A stretch of 7,626 nucleotides of DNA. Origin: Actinomycetota bacterium. GTDB lineage: Bacteria > Actinomycetota > Thermoleophilia > Gaiellales > Gaiellaceae. Under the pieces are notes generated by a model. The model saw nothing but the letters and a program-made list of their open reading frames with translations. It was not told where the DNA came from and ran no database searches. The position numbers were made by a program, and so were the translations under genes. Shown in pieces: positions 1 to 4,837 of this stretch (positions are counted from its first letter, which is position 1; each line of letters opens with the position of its first letter). The DNA lies in NCBI GenBank assembly GCA_013696595.1, contig JACCYG010000250.1:1-7626 (forward strand), given 5' to 3'.

Positions 1-664
1 CGTAGAGCCGGTGTTCCGGGTCGAGGAAGTGCCAGAACCCGTGGTGGATCCGGTCGGTCCCGATCTCGACCATGAAGAAGAGGTCCCATGGGCGCGTCGA
101 GAGGAGGTGCTCGGCGACGCGGAACCGCTTCGCCGTCATATCCTCGACGTCCGCGAGGAGGCGCGCCTTGTCGTCCGTGCGGAAGTTCCCCACGTCGACG
201 ACGTAGCGGCCGACGAGCTGCTCGATCTCGGCCCCGAGCTCGGCCGGATACGTGTACTGGGCGCGGTCGGTGTCTGGAGCGAGGAGGCACGAGACCATGA
301 CGCCGTTCACGCGCATGACGGGGTAGGTCGGCGGGACGCCCAGGACGATTACGGAGCGATCGCGGGCCGAGAGGAGGTCCCACACGCGCGGCACGCGAAT
401 CGAGCGCGAGTCGGCAAAGCCGAGCGCGTCGTACGACCGGTCGCGACGGTTGCGGAAGCCGTAGACGCCGAGCGCCCCCGGGCTCCGCGACGACGTCATC
501 ACCGCCCACGCCGGAACGGTGATCGGAGGGTCGCAGCTTCGGAGCACGCCGTGACGCCCGCGCTCGAGCAGGGAGCGGAGCGTGGGGAGTTCGGAGCGCC
601 AGCGCTCGAACAGGAGCGCCGGCGGCGCGCAGTCGAGCCCGATGACGAGCACGCGCGCCCCCAT
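1..664 (-). CDS. Type I phosphodiesterase / alkaline phosphatase superfamily protein (C-terminus cut by window edge)
   Basis: Translating the minus strand gives 221 uninterrupted residues running off the left edge. The N-terminus reads MGARVLVIGLDCAPP, the first metal-binding strand of the alkaline phosphatase superfamily, with Asp11 the likely metal ligand. Residues 45-56 (DPPITVPAWAVM) carry the expected nucleophile, Thr49, and are followed by GVYGFRNR. GTDRIHHGFWHFLDP (202-216) is the conserved second metal site, with Asp205 and His208/209. Family members hydrolyse phosphodiester or phosphomonoester bonds using two zinc ions; the substrate cannot be told from sequence. Usual length is roughly 400-500 aa, so about half is missing. 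The start at 664 fits family N-termini but has no clear Shine-Dalgarno. An in-frame ATG at 703 has GGAG only 3 nt upstream and would add 13 residues. The tRNA-Pro lies upstream on the same strand. Family assignment is firm; the exact role is unknown. Confidence 0.9.
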   Translation of the reverse strand, partial: MGARVLVIGLDCAPPALLFERWRSELPTLRSLLERGRHGVLRSCDPPITVPAWAVMTSSRSPGALGVYGFRNRRDRSYDALGFADSRSIRVPRVWDLLSARDRSVIVLGVPPTYPVMRVNGVMVSCLLAPDTDRAQYTYPAELGAEIEQLVGRYVVDVGNFRTDDKARLLADVEDMTAKRFRVAEHLLSTRPWDLFFMVEIGTDRIHHGFWHFLDPEHRLY

Positions 665-708
665 TGGAGCGCCGATGCTAGCCGAGTATCGTTCGCTCTT
701 CATCGGCT

Positions 709-755
709 CCAGCCGGCGGCGCCGGGCTTTCGCCCGTGAGGGCCGCCGCCTGGCT
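709..755 (-). other. Long imperfect stem-loop between tRNA-Pro and the phosphodiesterase gene
   Basis: CCAGCCGGCGGC (709-720) pairs imperfectly with GCCGCCGCCTGG (742-753). Inside it is a perfect GGGC/GCCC hairpin (724-727 with 732-735). Read on the minus strand, that inner hairpin has a GAAA tetraloop. There is no T-tract on either side, so a classical intrinsic terminator is not supported. It could separate the tRNA transcript from the downstream gene, or simply reflect GC-rich sequence. Confidence 0.35.
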
Positions 756-765
756 GAAGCGGAGA

Positions 766-839
766 TCGGGGTGCCCGGATTCGAACCGGGGACCTCGCCG
801 ACCCGAACGGCGCGCGCTACCAGGCTGCGCTACACCCCG
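766..839 (-). tRNA. tRNA-Pro (anticodon CGG)
   Basis: The reverse complement folds as a complete 74-nt cloverleaf. The acceptor stem CGGGGTG pairs with CACCCCG, followed by discriminator A. The D stem is GCGC/GCGC with loop AGCCTGGTA. The anticodon stem CGCCG/CGGCG closes the 7-nt loop TTCGGGT, giving anticodon CGG, which reads the proline codon CCG; G37 is typical of tRNA-Pro. The variable loop is AGGTC (5 nt). The T stem CCCGG/CCGGG carries loop TTCGAAT. No CCA is encoded after the discriminator, so the end must be added by the CCA-adding enzyme. CCG is expected to be a heavily used proline codon in a GC-rich genome. Confidence 0.96.
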
Positions 840-880
840 AAGCAAGGAAGATTAGCGGCTTGCCGAAAAGACAGGACCAC

Positions 881-916
881 GGGCGAGGGGCGGCTTTGCC
901 CCGCGCCGCAGGCGCG
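881..916. repeat. GC-rich hairpin pair between tRNA-Pro and the Nif3-like gene
   Basis: GGGGC (887-891) pairs with GCCCC (898-902) around a 6-nt loop, and CGCGCC (902-907) pairs with GGCGCG (911-916). The first half loosely resembles the GGGC-GGGGC-TT-GCCCC palindromes at 1681 and 2195, so it may be a degenerate copy of the same repeat. The second hairpin ends 4 nt before the AGGG that could serve as ribosome binding site for the next gene. Confidence 0.4.
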
Positions 917-930
917 AATAGGGTAGCCGA

Positions 931-1674
931 ATAGCCGCGCGCGACGACATCATCGCTTTCGCGAACGAGCTCCTCGAGGTCGCGTCGTATCCCGACTACG
1001 GACCGATGGGCCTCCAGGTGGTCGGAGTCGCCCAGGTGGAGAAGATCGCGTGCGGCGTTTCGGCGTCGCGCGAGCTTTTTGAACGCGCCGCGGCCGGGGG
1101 CGCGCAGCTCCTCATCGTCCACCACGGGCTCTTCTGGGAGCGCGACCCGCGCGTCGTCGGGCCGCTCATGCGCGACCGCCTGAAGGCCCTTTTCGCCGCC
1201 GACCTCAATCTCGCGGCCTATCACCTCGCCCTCGACGCGCACCCCGAGCTGGGAAACAACGCGATCCTCGCGCGTGAGCTCGGCGTCGCCAAGGAGCGGC
1301 GCTTTGCGGAGGTCGGTTTCGGCGGGAGACTCGAGACGCCTGTCCCGATCACCGACCTGAGCCAGCGCGTCCACGAGGTCGTCGGCCGGATGCCGCTCGT
1401 CTTCGCGTACGGCGGCGAGTCGATCGAGCGCATGGCGATCTGCTCGGGTGGCGCCGCCCGGCACGTTGCCGATGCGATCGCCGAAGGGTACGACTGCTTT
1501 CTGACCGGGGAGGCGGACGAGCCGACGAAACACACGGCCAAGGAAGCCGGCATCCACTTCATCGCCGGTGGTCACTACGCGACCGAAACAGCAGGGGTGC
1601 AGGCGCTCTCGGGGCGCCTTGCGGAGGAGTTCGGCCTCGACTGGGAGTTCGTCGACCTCCCCAACCCCGTGTAG
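931..1674 (+). CDS. Nif3-like dinuclear metal center protein (YbgI/YqfO family), start codon apparently ATA
   Basis: This is a Nif3 family protein, 247 aa if read from 931 and close to the usual short form of about 250 aa. It would be a soluble cytoplasmic protein of uncertain function with two bound metal ions. Seen motifs, numbered from 931: VHHGLFW (His64, His65), YHLALDAHPELGNN (Asp102, His104), and GGHYATETAG near the C-terminus (His215, Glu219). These are the family's metal ligands. The first canonical start, ATG 1006, lies inside the conserved YGPxGLQV motif and would delete the N-terminal helix. The 25 codons upstream read as real family sequence (ARDDIIAFANELLEVASYPDYGP), but between the in-frame TAG at 919 and ATG 1006 there is no ATG, GTG, TTG or CTG. 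ATA at 931 sits where the initiator is expected, 7 nt after AGGG (920-923). I therefore annotate from 931. A conservative annotation would be 1006-1674 (222 aa). A start-codon mutation or sequence error is also possible. Confidence 0.88.
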   Translation: MAARDDIIAFANELLEVASYPDYGPMGLQVVGVAQVEKIACGVSASRELFERAAAGGAQLLIVHHGLFWERDPRVVGPLMRDRLKALFAADLNLAAYHLALDAHPELGNNAILARELGVAKERRFAEVGFGGRLETPVPITDLSQRVHEVVGRMPLVFAYGGESIERMAICSGGAARHVADAIAEGYDCFLTGEADEPTKHTAKEAGIHFIAGGHYATETAGVQALSGRLAEEFGLDWEFVDLPNPV

Positions 1675-1702
1675 GGCCACGGGCGGGGCAAGCCCAGCCC
1701 TA
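1672..1702. repeat. Palindromic element overlapping the Nif3-like stop codon
   Basis: TAGGGC (1672-1677, containing the stop codon) pairs with GCCCTA (1697-1702), and inside it GGGC (1681-1684) pairs with GCCC (1692-1695). There is no T-run, but a stem here could protect or end the transcript. The 15-mer at 1681-1695 is the exact reverse complement of 2200-2214, so it is an inverted copy of part of the palindrome cluster at 2154-2251. Confidence 0.6.
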
Positions 1703-1751
1703 GACGTGCGTGGCACCGATCGACCGTCGACAGGCGATCCTCGGATGAGCG

Positions 1752-1780
1752 TTGCCGCCGACGCCGCCCACGACTATTCT
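1752..1780 (+). promoter_or_regulatory. Candidate sigma-70-like promoter for the leader of the small HTH gene
   Basis: TTGCCG (1752-1757) and TATTCT (1775-1780) are separated by exactly 17 nt, and each matches the -35 or -10 consensus at four or five positions. The predicted transcript start is near 1787. It would drive the terminator-bearing leader at 1787-1878 and, on read-through, the 58-aa protein at 1966. Confidence 0.55.
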
Positions 1781-1786
1781 GTGGCC

Positions 1787-1878
1787 ATGGTTTCCAGGGA
1801 GGCGCGGAGAGCTTGAGCTCCGCGCGGCACAGGACAAGTAGGAACGGGCCCGCCGGCGCGATCGTGGCGGGCTTTTTT
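1787..1878 (+). ncRNA. Candidate small RNA or attenuated leader, about 90 nt, family unknown
   Basis: The segment between the promoter at 1752-1780 and the terminator at 1848-1878 could be transcribed as a short structured RNA. It contains a perfect 8-bp stem, GCGCGGAG (1802-1809) with CTCCGCGC (1818-1825) and an 8-nt loop. A single-stranded purine-rich stretch follows (1829-1847), then the terminator. No convincing protein start lies in it. I checked it by eye for T-box, SRP RNA and tmRNA signatures and found none. It may be a free small RNA, or a leader whose terminator is regulated to control the downstream HTH-like gene. Both ideas are inference from layout. Confidence 0.35.
1848..1878 (+). 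terminator. Strong intrinsic terminator
   Basis: GCCCGCC (1848-1854) and GGCGGGC (1866-1872) form a perfect 7-bp stem with an 11-nt loop, followed directly by six T (1873-1878). It lies about 200 nt after the Nif3-like stop and 88 nt before the next start codon. It therefore either ends a separate short transcript or attenuates transcription into the small HTH-like gene. Confidence 0.85.
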
Positions 1879-1881
1879 GCG

Positions 1882-1941
1882 CCCTCATATGAGGGGACAC
1901 CCCTCATTCACCCCGAATTACGGTCCGCGCTTCGCGCGGAC
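1882..1941 (+). other. Alternative hairpins in the 5' leader of the small HTH gene
   Basis: CCCTCAT (1882-1888), ATGAGGGG (1889-1896) and CCCCTCAT (1900-1907) are arranged so that the middle segment can pair with either flank, making two mutually exclusive structures. The downstream one is a perfect 8-bp stem with a 3-nt loop. The abutting arms of the upstream one would have to open their tip to form a loop. A further perfect hairpin, GTCCGCGC/GCGCGGAC (1923-1930, 1934-1941), ends 11 nt before the AAAGGAG ribosome binding site. Confidence 0.55.
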
Positions 1942-1965
1942 GAGACGACAACGAAAGGAGAGTCA

Positions 1966-2142
1966 GTGCCCAACCATCTGACGCCCGAGGAGTTGTCCAA
2001 GGAGCTTGGGATCGATCGCCAAGAAGTGATCCGCGTGTGTCTCGAGGAATCGATCCCGATCTACCAGGGCAAGATCGACAAGAGCTTGTTCCAGGCGCAG
2101 CTCCAGGCGTCGGGCGCCTCCGCCTCGCCGAACGTACCTTAA
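1966..2142 (+). CDS. Small helix-turn-helix-like protein (excisionase/MerR-type fold), 58 aa
   Basis: The gene starts at GTG 1966, 5 nt after a strong AAAGGAG ribosome binding site (1954-1960). The 58-aa product is one small domain. LTPEELSKELGID (5-17) resembles the first helix and turn of excisionase/MerR-like DNA-binding domains, RQEVIRVCLEES (18-29) would be the recognition helix, and IPIYQGKIDKSLFQAQL (30-46) fits the wing and final helix. The tail from about 47 is Ala/Ser-rich and probably disordered. It may bind DNA, but no target can be read from sequence, and family membership is by pattern only. The same frame is open upstream through the leader, but the ribosome binding site decides for 1966. 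The gene stands alone, convergent with ku, behind an unusual structured leader with a terminator, which suggests its expression is controlled. Cys25 is its only cysteine. Confidence 0.75.
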   Translation: MPNHLTPEELSKELGIDRQEVIRVCLEESIPIYQGKIDKSLFQAQLQASGASASPNVP

Positions 2143-2153
2143 CAGTCGAATCC

Positions 2154-2251
2154 GTAGGGGCCGGTCATGACGGGCCCGCCGTAACGCGCTTCGCGGGCGG
2201 GGCTTGCCCCGCCCCTACACCTCGCTAGGGGCCGGATATCCGGCCCCTACG
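2154..2251. repeat. Cluster of three GC-rich palindromes (REP/BIME-like) between convergent genes
   Basis: Three inverted repeats lie in under 100 nt. (a) TAGGGGCCGG at 2155-2164 opens an imperfect palindrome to about 2177 whose centre is GTCATGAC. (b) A perfect 20-bp palindrome at 2195-2214 has 9-bp arms GGGCGGGGC/GCCCCGCCC around TT. (c) A perfect 24-bp palindrome at 2226-2249 has arm TAGGGGCCGGAT. The 10-mer TAGGGGCCGG occurs in direct orientation in (a) and (c), and TAGGGG or CCCCTA edges recur. Lying between the ends of the HTH-like gene and ku, they may act as a two-way transcript boundary, but none has a T-tract. Confidence 0.75.
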
Positions 2252-2295
2252 AATGCGGAGGGGGCCCGCGAACCGGGGACGACGTCGCGGAGAAG

Positions 2296-3150
2296 CTACG
2301 AGCGCGCGGCCGCGCGCTTGCGGGTCGCGGCGGACTTCTTCGTGCCCGGCTTCTTCGCCGGAGCGCGATCCGACTTCGCCTGCGTGACGCTCTTCTTGAG
2401 CGCCTCCATCAGGTCGATGACGGGCACGGGCGCAACCGGCTCTGGCCGCGTGATCTCCTCGCCCGCGAGCTTCGCCTCGAGCATCTCGCGAACGTCGCGG
2501 CGGTGCTCGTTCTCGAACTCTTCGGGATCCCACTCACCCACGAGGCTCTCGACGAGCTGAACCGCCATGGCGAGTTCCGGCTCGCTGAGCTCAGTCTCGC
2601 GCACCGCTTCGTCGAGCTCCGCGCGCGAGCGGAGATCCTCCGCGAAGTACAGCGTCTCGAGAGCAAGCGAGTCGCCGAGGGGGCGGATGAGGCAAAGGTT
2701 TTCCTTGCCCCAAAGCACGAATTTTCCGATCGCGCCGACGCCGGTCTTCTTCATCGCCTCGAGCAGGAGGACGTAAGGACGCCGCTGCGCGATGGCGCTC
2801 GCCGGCGCGAGGTAGTACGTGCGATCGAAGAAAATCGGGTCGACGTCGGAGACCGGGACGAAGCGGACGATGTCGATCGACTGAGTCTTCTGAACCGCGA
2901 CAGCGTCGAGGTCCTCTTCCTCGACGATGACGAACTGGCCCTTCGCGAACTCCCAGCCCTTGACGAGCTCGTCAGCTTCGACGTCCCGCTCGTGCTTCGG
3001 GCAGTAGCGTTTCTGCTTGATCGGCGTTCCACACTCGCGGTGGAGCGTCCGGAAAGCCTGGTCCTGCCGCTGCTGCGCGACCGACAGCCCGATCGGGATA
3101 TTGACCAGGCCGAAATTGATGGATCCGTTCCAGATCGTCCGCATTGGCAT
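2296..3150 (-). CDS. ku: Ku, non-homologous end-joining protein
   Basis: This 284-aa protein is a bacterial Ku, the homodimeric ring that binds DNA double-strand ends and recruits ligase D. The N-terminus MPMRTIWNGSINFGLVNIPI is the family signature. The conserved Cys40-Gly-Thr-Pro-Ile...Cys50 segment follows, then GWEFAKGQFVIVEEEDL (65-81) and FFDRTYYLAP (107-116), all within the Ku core beta-barrel (to about residue 200). VIDLMEALKKSV (244-255) is the conserved C-terminal segment linked to LigD interaction. It is followed by a Lys/Arg/Ala-rich tail (256-284), the basic extension found in many bacterial Ku proteins and linked to DNA binding. Length is normal. ATG 3144 (third codon) is an alternative start, with GAG 6 nt upstream; neither start has a strong ribosome binding site. 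No ligD is in the window. The gene is divergent from the RsbW-like gene, sharing a 152-nt intergenic region. Confidence 0.97.
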   Translation of the reverse strand: MPMRTIWNGSINFGLVNIPIGLSVAQQRQDQAFRTLHRECGTPIKQKRYCPKHERDVEADELVKGWEFAKGQFVIVEEEDLDAVAVQKTQSIDIVRFVPVSDVDPIFFDRTYYLAPASAIAQRRPYVLLLEAMKKTGVGAIGKFVLWGKENLCLIRPLGDSLALETLYFAEDLRSRAELDEAVRETELSEPELAMAVQLVESLVGEWDPEEFENEHRRDVREMLEAKLAGEEITRPEPVAPVPVIDLMEALKKSVTQAKSDRAPAKKPGTKKSAATRKRAAARS

Positions 3151-3228
3151 CTCAGCGTAGCGAGGGGAAGACCATTCTGCACCGGCACGGGCTTCCCTTC
3201 CAGCGGCTGACGCCGCGCCTTTTCCCTG

Positions 3229-3254
3229 GTTAGGCCCGGAAAGCCATCGGGTAT
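3229..3254 (+). promoter_or_regulatory. Candidate SigB/SigF-type promoter upstream of the RsbW-like gene
   Basis: GTTAGG (3229-3234) and GGGTAT (3249-3254) are separated by 14 nt. This resembles the general-stress sigma factor consensus (GTTT-like -35, GGGTAW-like -10) known from Bacillus SigB and actinobacterial SigB/SigF. The -10 match is good and the -35 match partial. A start near 3261 would leave a short leader. It fits the frequent self-control of anti-sigma factor genes by their partner sigma factor, but no sigma gene is present here. Confidence 0.4.
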
Positions 3255-3276
3255 CCGGATTGGAAGGGGTCCCGGC

Positions 3277-3306
3277 ATGGAAGCGAGCGAAGCGGTGAAC
3301 GCGTGA
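3277..3306 (+). CDS. Possible 9-codon leader peptide coupled to the RsbW-like gene
   Basis: ATG 3277 opens the reading frame MEASEAVNA and stops at TGA 3304-3306, which overlaps the GTG start at 3303 in the arrangement GTGA. A purine-rich GGAAGGGG (3262-3269) lies 7 nt upstream of this ATG, a much better ribosome binding site than anything in front of 3303 or 3309. Ribosomes finishing the short frame could re-start on the main gene. It may instead be chance. Confidence 0.3.
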   Translation: MEASEAVNA

Positions 3307-3710
3307 GCATGGTCAGAAGCCTGATCGTCCGAGACGAACTGTCCTCTGTCGCTGACGTTCGCGCAGCGGTCGACACGATTGCGGTCGAGCACGGTCTCTC
3401 CCCCGAGGCTGCGTTCGATTTGAAGCTCGCGACGACCGAGGCGGTTGCGAACGCCCTTCGAAGCGCGCGCGACGACGAGCTCGGCGTCGACGTGACCCTG
3501 GCGGCCGATCAGGATGTCGTCCAGGTGGAGGTCCTCGACCGCGGCCGTTTTCGGGTCAGCGAAGGGCCCGATCCCGAGCGCGGCCGCGGTCTTCCGCTCA
3601 TGATCGCGCTCGCCGATGAGGTGGAGTTCGCCGCCACCGGCGACGGCACGCGCGTGCGCATTCGCATGCGCGTCGCGCCCGACGACCAGGTCGGCCCGAC
3701 CGATCTTTAG
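3303..3710 (+). CDS. RsbW-like anti-sigma factor / HATPase_c_2 serine kinase
   Basis: This 135-aa single-domain protein of the GHKL ATPase fold matches RsbW/SpoIIAB-type regulators. These bind a sigma factor and release it when an anti-anti-sigma protein takes over. Seen: FDLKLATTEAVANAL (38-52) with the N-box Glu46 and Asn50; VEVLDRGRF (75-83) with Asp79 and Gly81 as G1 box, where the usual second Gly is Phe83; ERGRGLPLMIALADEVEF (92-109) as G2 box; and GTRVRIRM (115-122) as the last strand. The size is normal for the family. GTG 3303 was chosen because it is coupled to the TGA of the 9-codon frame before it; ATG 3309 is equally possible. The gene stands alone, with no partner sigma or RsbV-like gene within the window, so its target is unknown. 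Its stop overlaps that of the convergent hydrolase gene. Confidence 0.88.
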   Translation: MSMVRSLIVRDELSSVADVRAAVDTIAVEHGLSPEAAFDLKLATTEAVANALRSARDDELGVDVTLAADQDVVQVEVLDRGRFRVSEGPDPERGRGLPLMIALADEVEFAATGDGTRVRIRMRVAPDDQVGPTDL

Positions 3711-4837
3711 AGGCGGCGCCCGCCGACCCAGGTGTCGGCGTACCAGCCGGTGATCGTCGAGATCTTCACGACGTCTCCGGTGTGCGGCGAGTGGATGAAC
3801 TGATTCCCGCCGATGTAGATCCCGTTGTGGCCGAGGCCGTTGAAGAAAACGAGGTCGCCGGCCTGCAGCTCCGAACGCGAGACCGGGGAGCCGTAGCCGT
3901 ACTGCATCGCCGCGTTGTGCGGCAGCGAGACGCCCATCTTGGCGTAGACGTACAGAACGAAGCCCGAGCAGTCGAATCCCGTGCTCGGCGAGGCCCCGCC
4001 CCAGCGGTAGGGAACGCCGAGGTACTGCATCGCGATTCCGACTACTCCGCCGTACTGGCTAGGGCCCGGTGAGCCGCCGCCCGACCCGCCCGAGGAGCCC
4101 GAGGAGCCCGAATCACCGGAGGAGCCCGAATCACCGGAGGAGCCCGAATCGCCGGAGGAGCCGGAGGACGGCGGTGACTGGGAGAGGCGGTCGCGGGCCA
4201 GCGTCTGAAGCCGGCGCTGACGCTCGGCCTCGGCGGCCTGGATGCGCGCGATCTCGCTCTTGATCGAGTTGAGAAGCCGGTTCCGCTCGGCGATCTGTCC
4301 CTCGATCTCGTTGCGCTTAGCCGCACGCTCCGCGACGACGTCGGCCTGTTCGGCTTGCGCCTGTTCCAGCTCGGCCTCCCTGCGCTTGATCTCAGTGCGG
4401 AACGCTTTGATCTCGCGAATGATCCGCGCATCCTGCTCGGACACACGGCTCACCGTGTCTACGCGCGTAAGGAAGTCGTCGAGACTCTCGGCGGCGAGCA
4501 GGATCTCGACGATCGTCGCGCTGTCCGACTCGTAGAGCGCGACGAGACGGTTCTGGAGCGCGGCCTGCGCGTCCCCGTAGTTCACGCGCGCGATCTGGAG
4601 ACGCCGCTGGTTCTCGCGCTGCTCAGCCCTGATCTGGTCCAGCCGGATCTGCGCGGCGTTGTACGCCTCGACCGCATGCCCGAGGTTCGCGTCGAGGCTT
4701 TGGATCTGAGCGAGGACACGCTGGGCCTCCGCCTGCTTGGAGGAGACCGATGGAGCCGAGGACGCCGGAGCCGCCGAAAGAAGGGTCGCGGCAACCGCGA
4801 GCCCGAGCATCGCTGTGCGCCTCGTCGAGACGATCAC
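3707..4837 (-). CDS. Secreted NlpC/P60 peptidoglycan endopeptidase with N-terminal coiled coil
   Basis: This is a 376-aa exported cell-wall hydrolase. The signal peptide is STRRTAMLGLAVAATLLSAAPASSA (4-28). A long coiled coil follows (about 31-220) of the PcsB/RipA type, including LVALYESDSATIVEILLAAESLDDFLTR. A Ser/Gly/Asp linker (222-258) leads to the NlpC/P60 domain (264-376). Catalytic residues are Cys290 (FDCSGF), His337 (LGHNGIYIGG) and probably His349 (FIHSPH); the 12-residue gap between the histidines is typical. The family cleaves D-Glu-mDAP-type peptide bonds in stems. In relatives the coiled coil holds the enzyme inactive or docks on FtsX. GTG 4837 keeps the two arginines of the signal peptide; its GGAAGG is very close (2 nt). 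ATG 4810, with AGG 9 nt upstream, is the alternative, and the frame is open up to 4993. A second coiled-coil secreted protein is divergent from it. Confidence 0.93.
   Translation of the reverse strand: MIVSTRRTAMLGLAVAATLLSAAPASSAPSVSSKQAEAQRVLAQIQSLDANLGHAVEAYNAAQIRLDQIRAEQRENQRRLQIARVNYGDAQAALQNRLVALYESDSATIVEILLAAESLDDFLTRVDTVSRVSEQDARIIREIKAFRTEIKRREAELEQAQAEQADVVAERAAKRNEIEGQIAERNRLLNSIKSEIARIQAAEAERQRRLQTLARDRLSQSPPSSGSSGDSGSSGDSGSSGDSGSSGSSGGSGGGSPGPSQYGGVVGIAMQYLGVPYRWGGASPSTGFDCSGFVLYVYAKMGVSLPHNAAMQYGYGSPVSRSELQAGDLVFFNGLGHNGIYIGGNQFIHSPHTGDVVKISTITGWYADTWVGGRRL
4092..4163. repeat. 18-bp tandem repeat coding the Ser-Gly-Asp linker
   Basis: Three 18-bp units, GAGGAGCCCGAATCACCG, start at 4101, 4119 and 4137 (the third has one A-to-G change). 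They are flanked by partial 9-bp units at 4092 and 4155. On the coding (minus) strand each unit gives SGDSGS-type residues. The near-identity of units at DNA level points to recent slippage, so linker length probably varies between strains. Confidence 0.9.

Noticed and set aside
11..739. Long open frame on the plus strand with a charged product
   Set aside because: It is the antisense shadow of the phosphodiesterase gene, whose minus-strand frame carries clear family motifs. The plus-strand frame is an artefact of GC-rich codon use.
817..1716. 299-codon open frame on the minus strand
   Set aside because: It lies opposite the Nif3-like gene and starts inside the tRNA. Its product has no recognisable motif, whereas the plus strand has the metal-site motifs.
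1780..1880. T-box riboswitch
   Set aside because: The AAGTAGGAACGGG stretch before the terminator recalls parts of T-box leaders, but there is no stem I specifier region and no GGTGGTACCGCG-type antiterminator motif.
2296..3150. Phage Mu Gam-like or phage Ku
   Set aside because: Length, the conserved Cys pair and the LigD-type C-terminal segment with basic tail fit ordinary chromosomal bacterial Ku, and no phage genes are nearby.
2503..3210. Plus-strand open frame opposite ku
   Set aside because: Shadow of ku: charged, repetitive composition with no domain pattern.
4092..4163. CRISPR array
   Set aside because: The repeats are head-to-tail without spacers, are 18 bp, and lie in frame in a coding linker.
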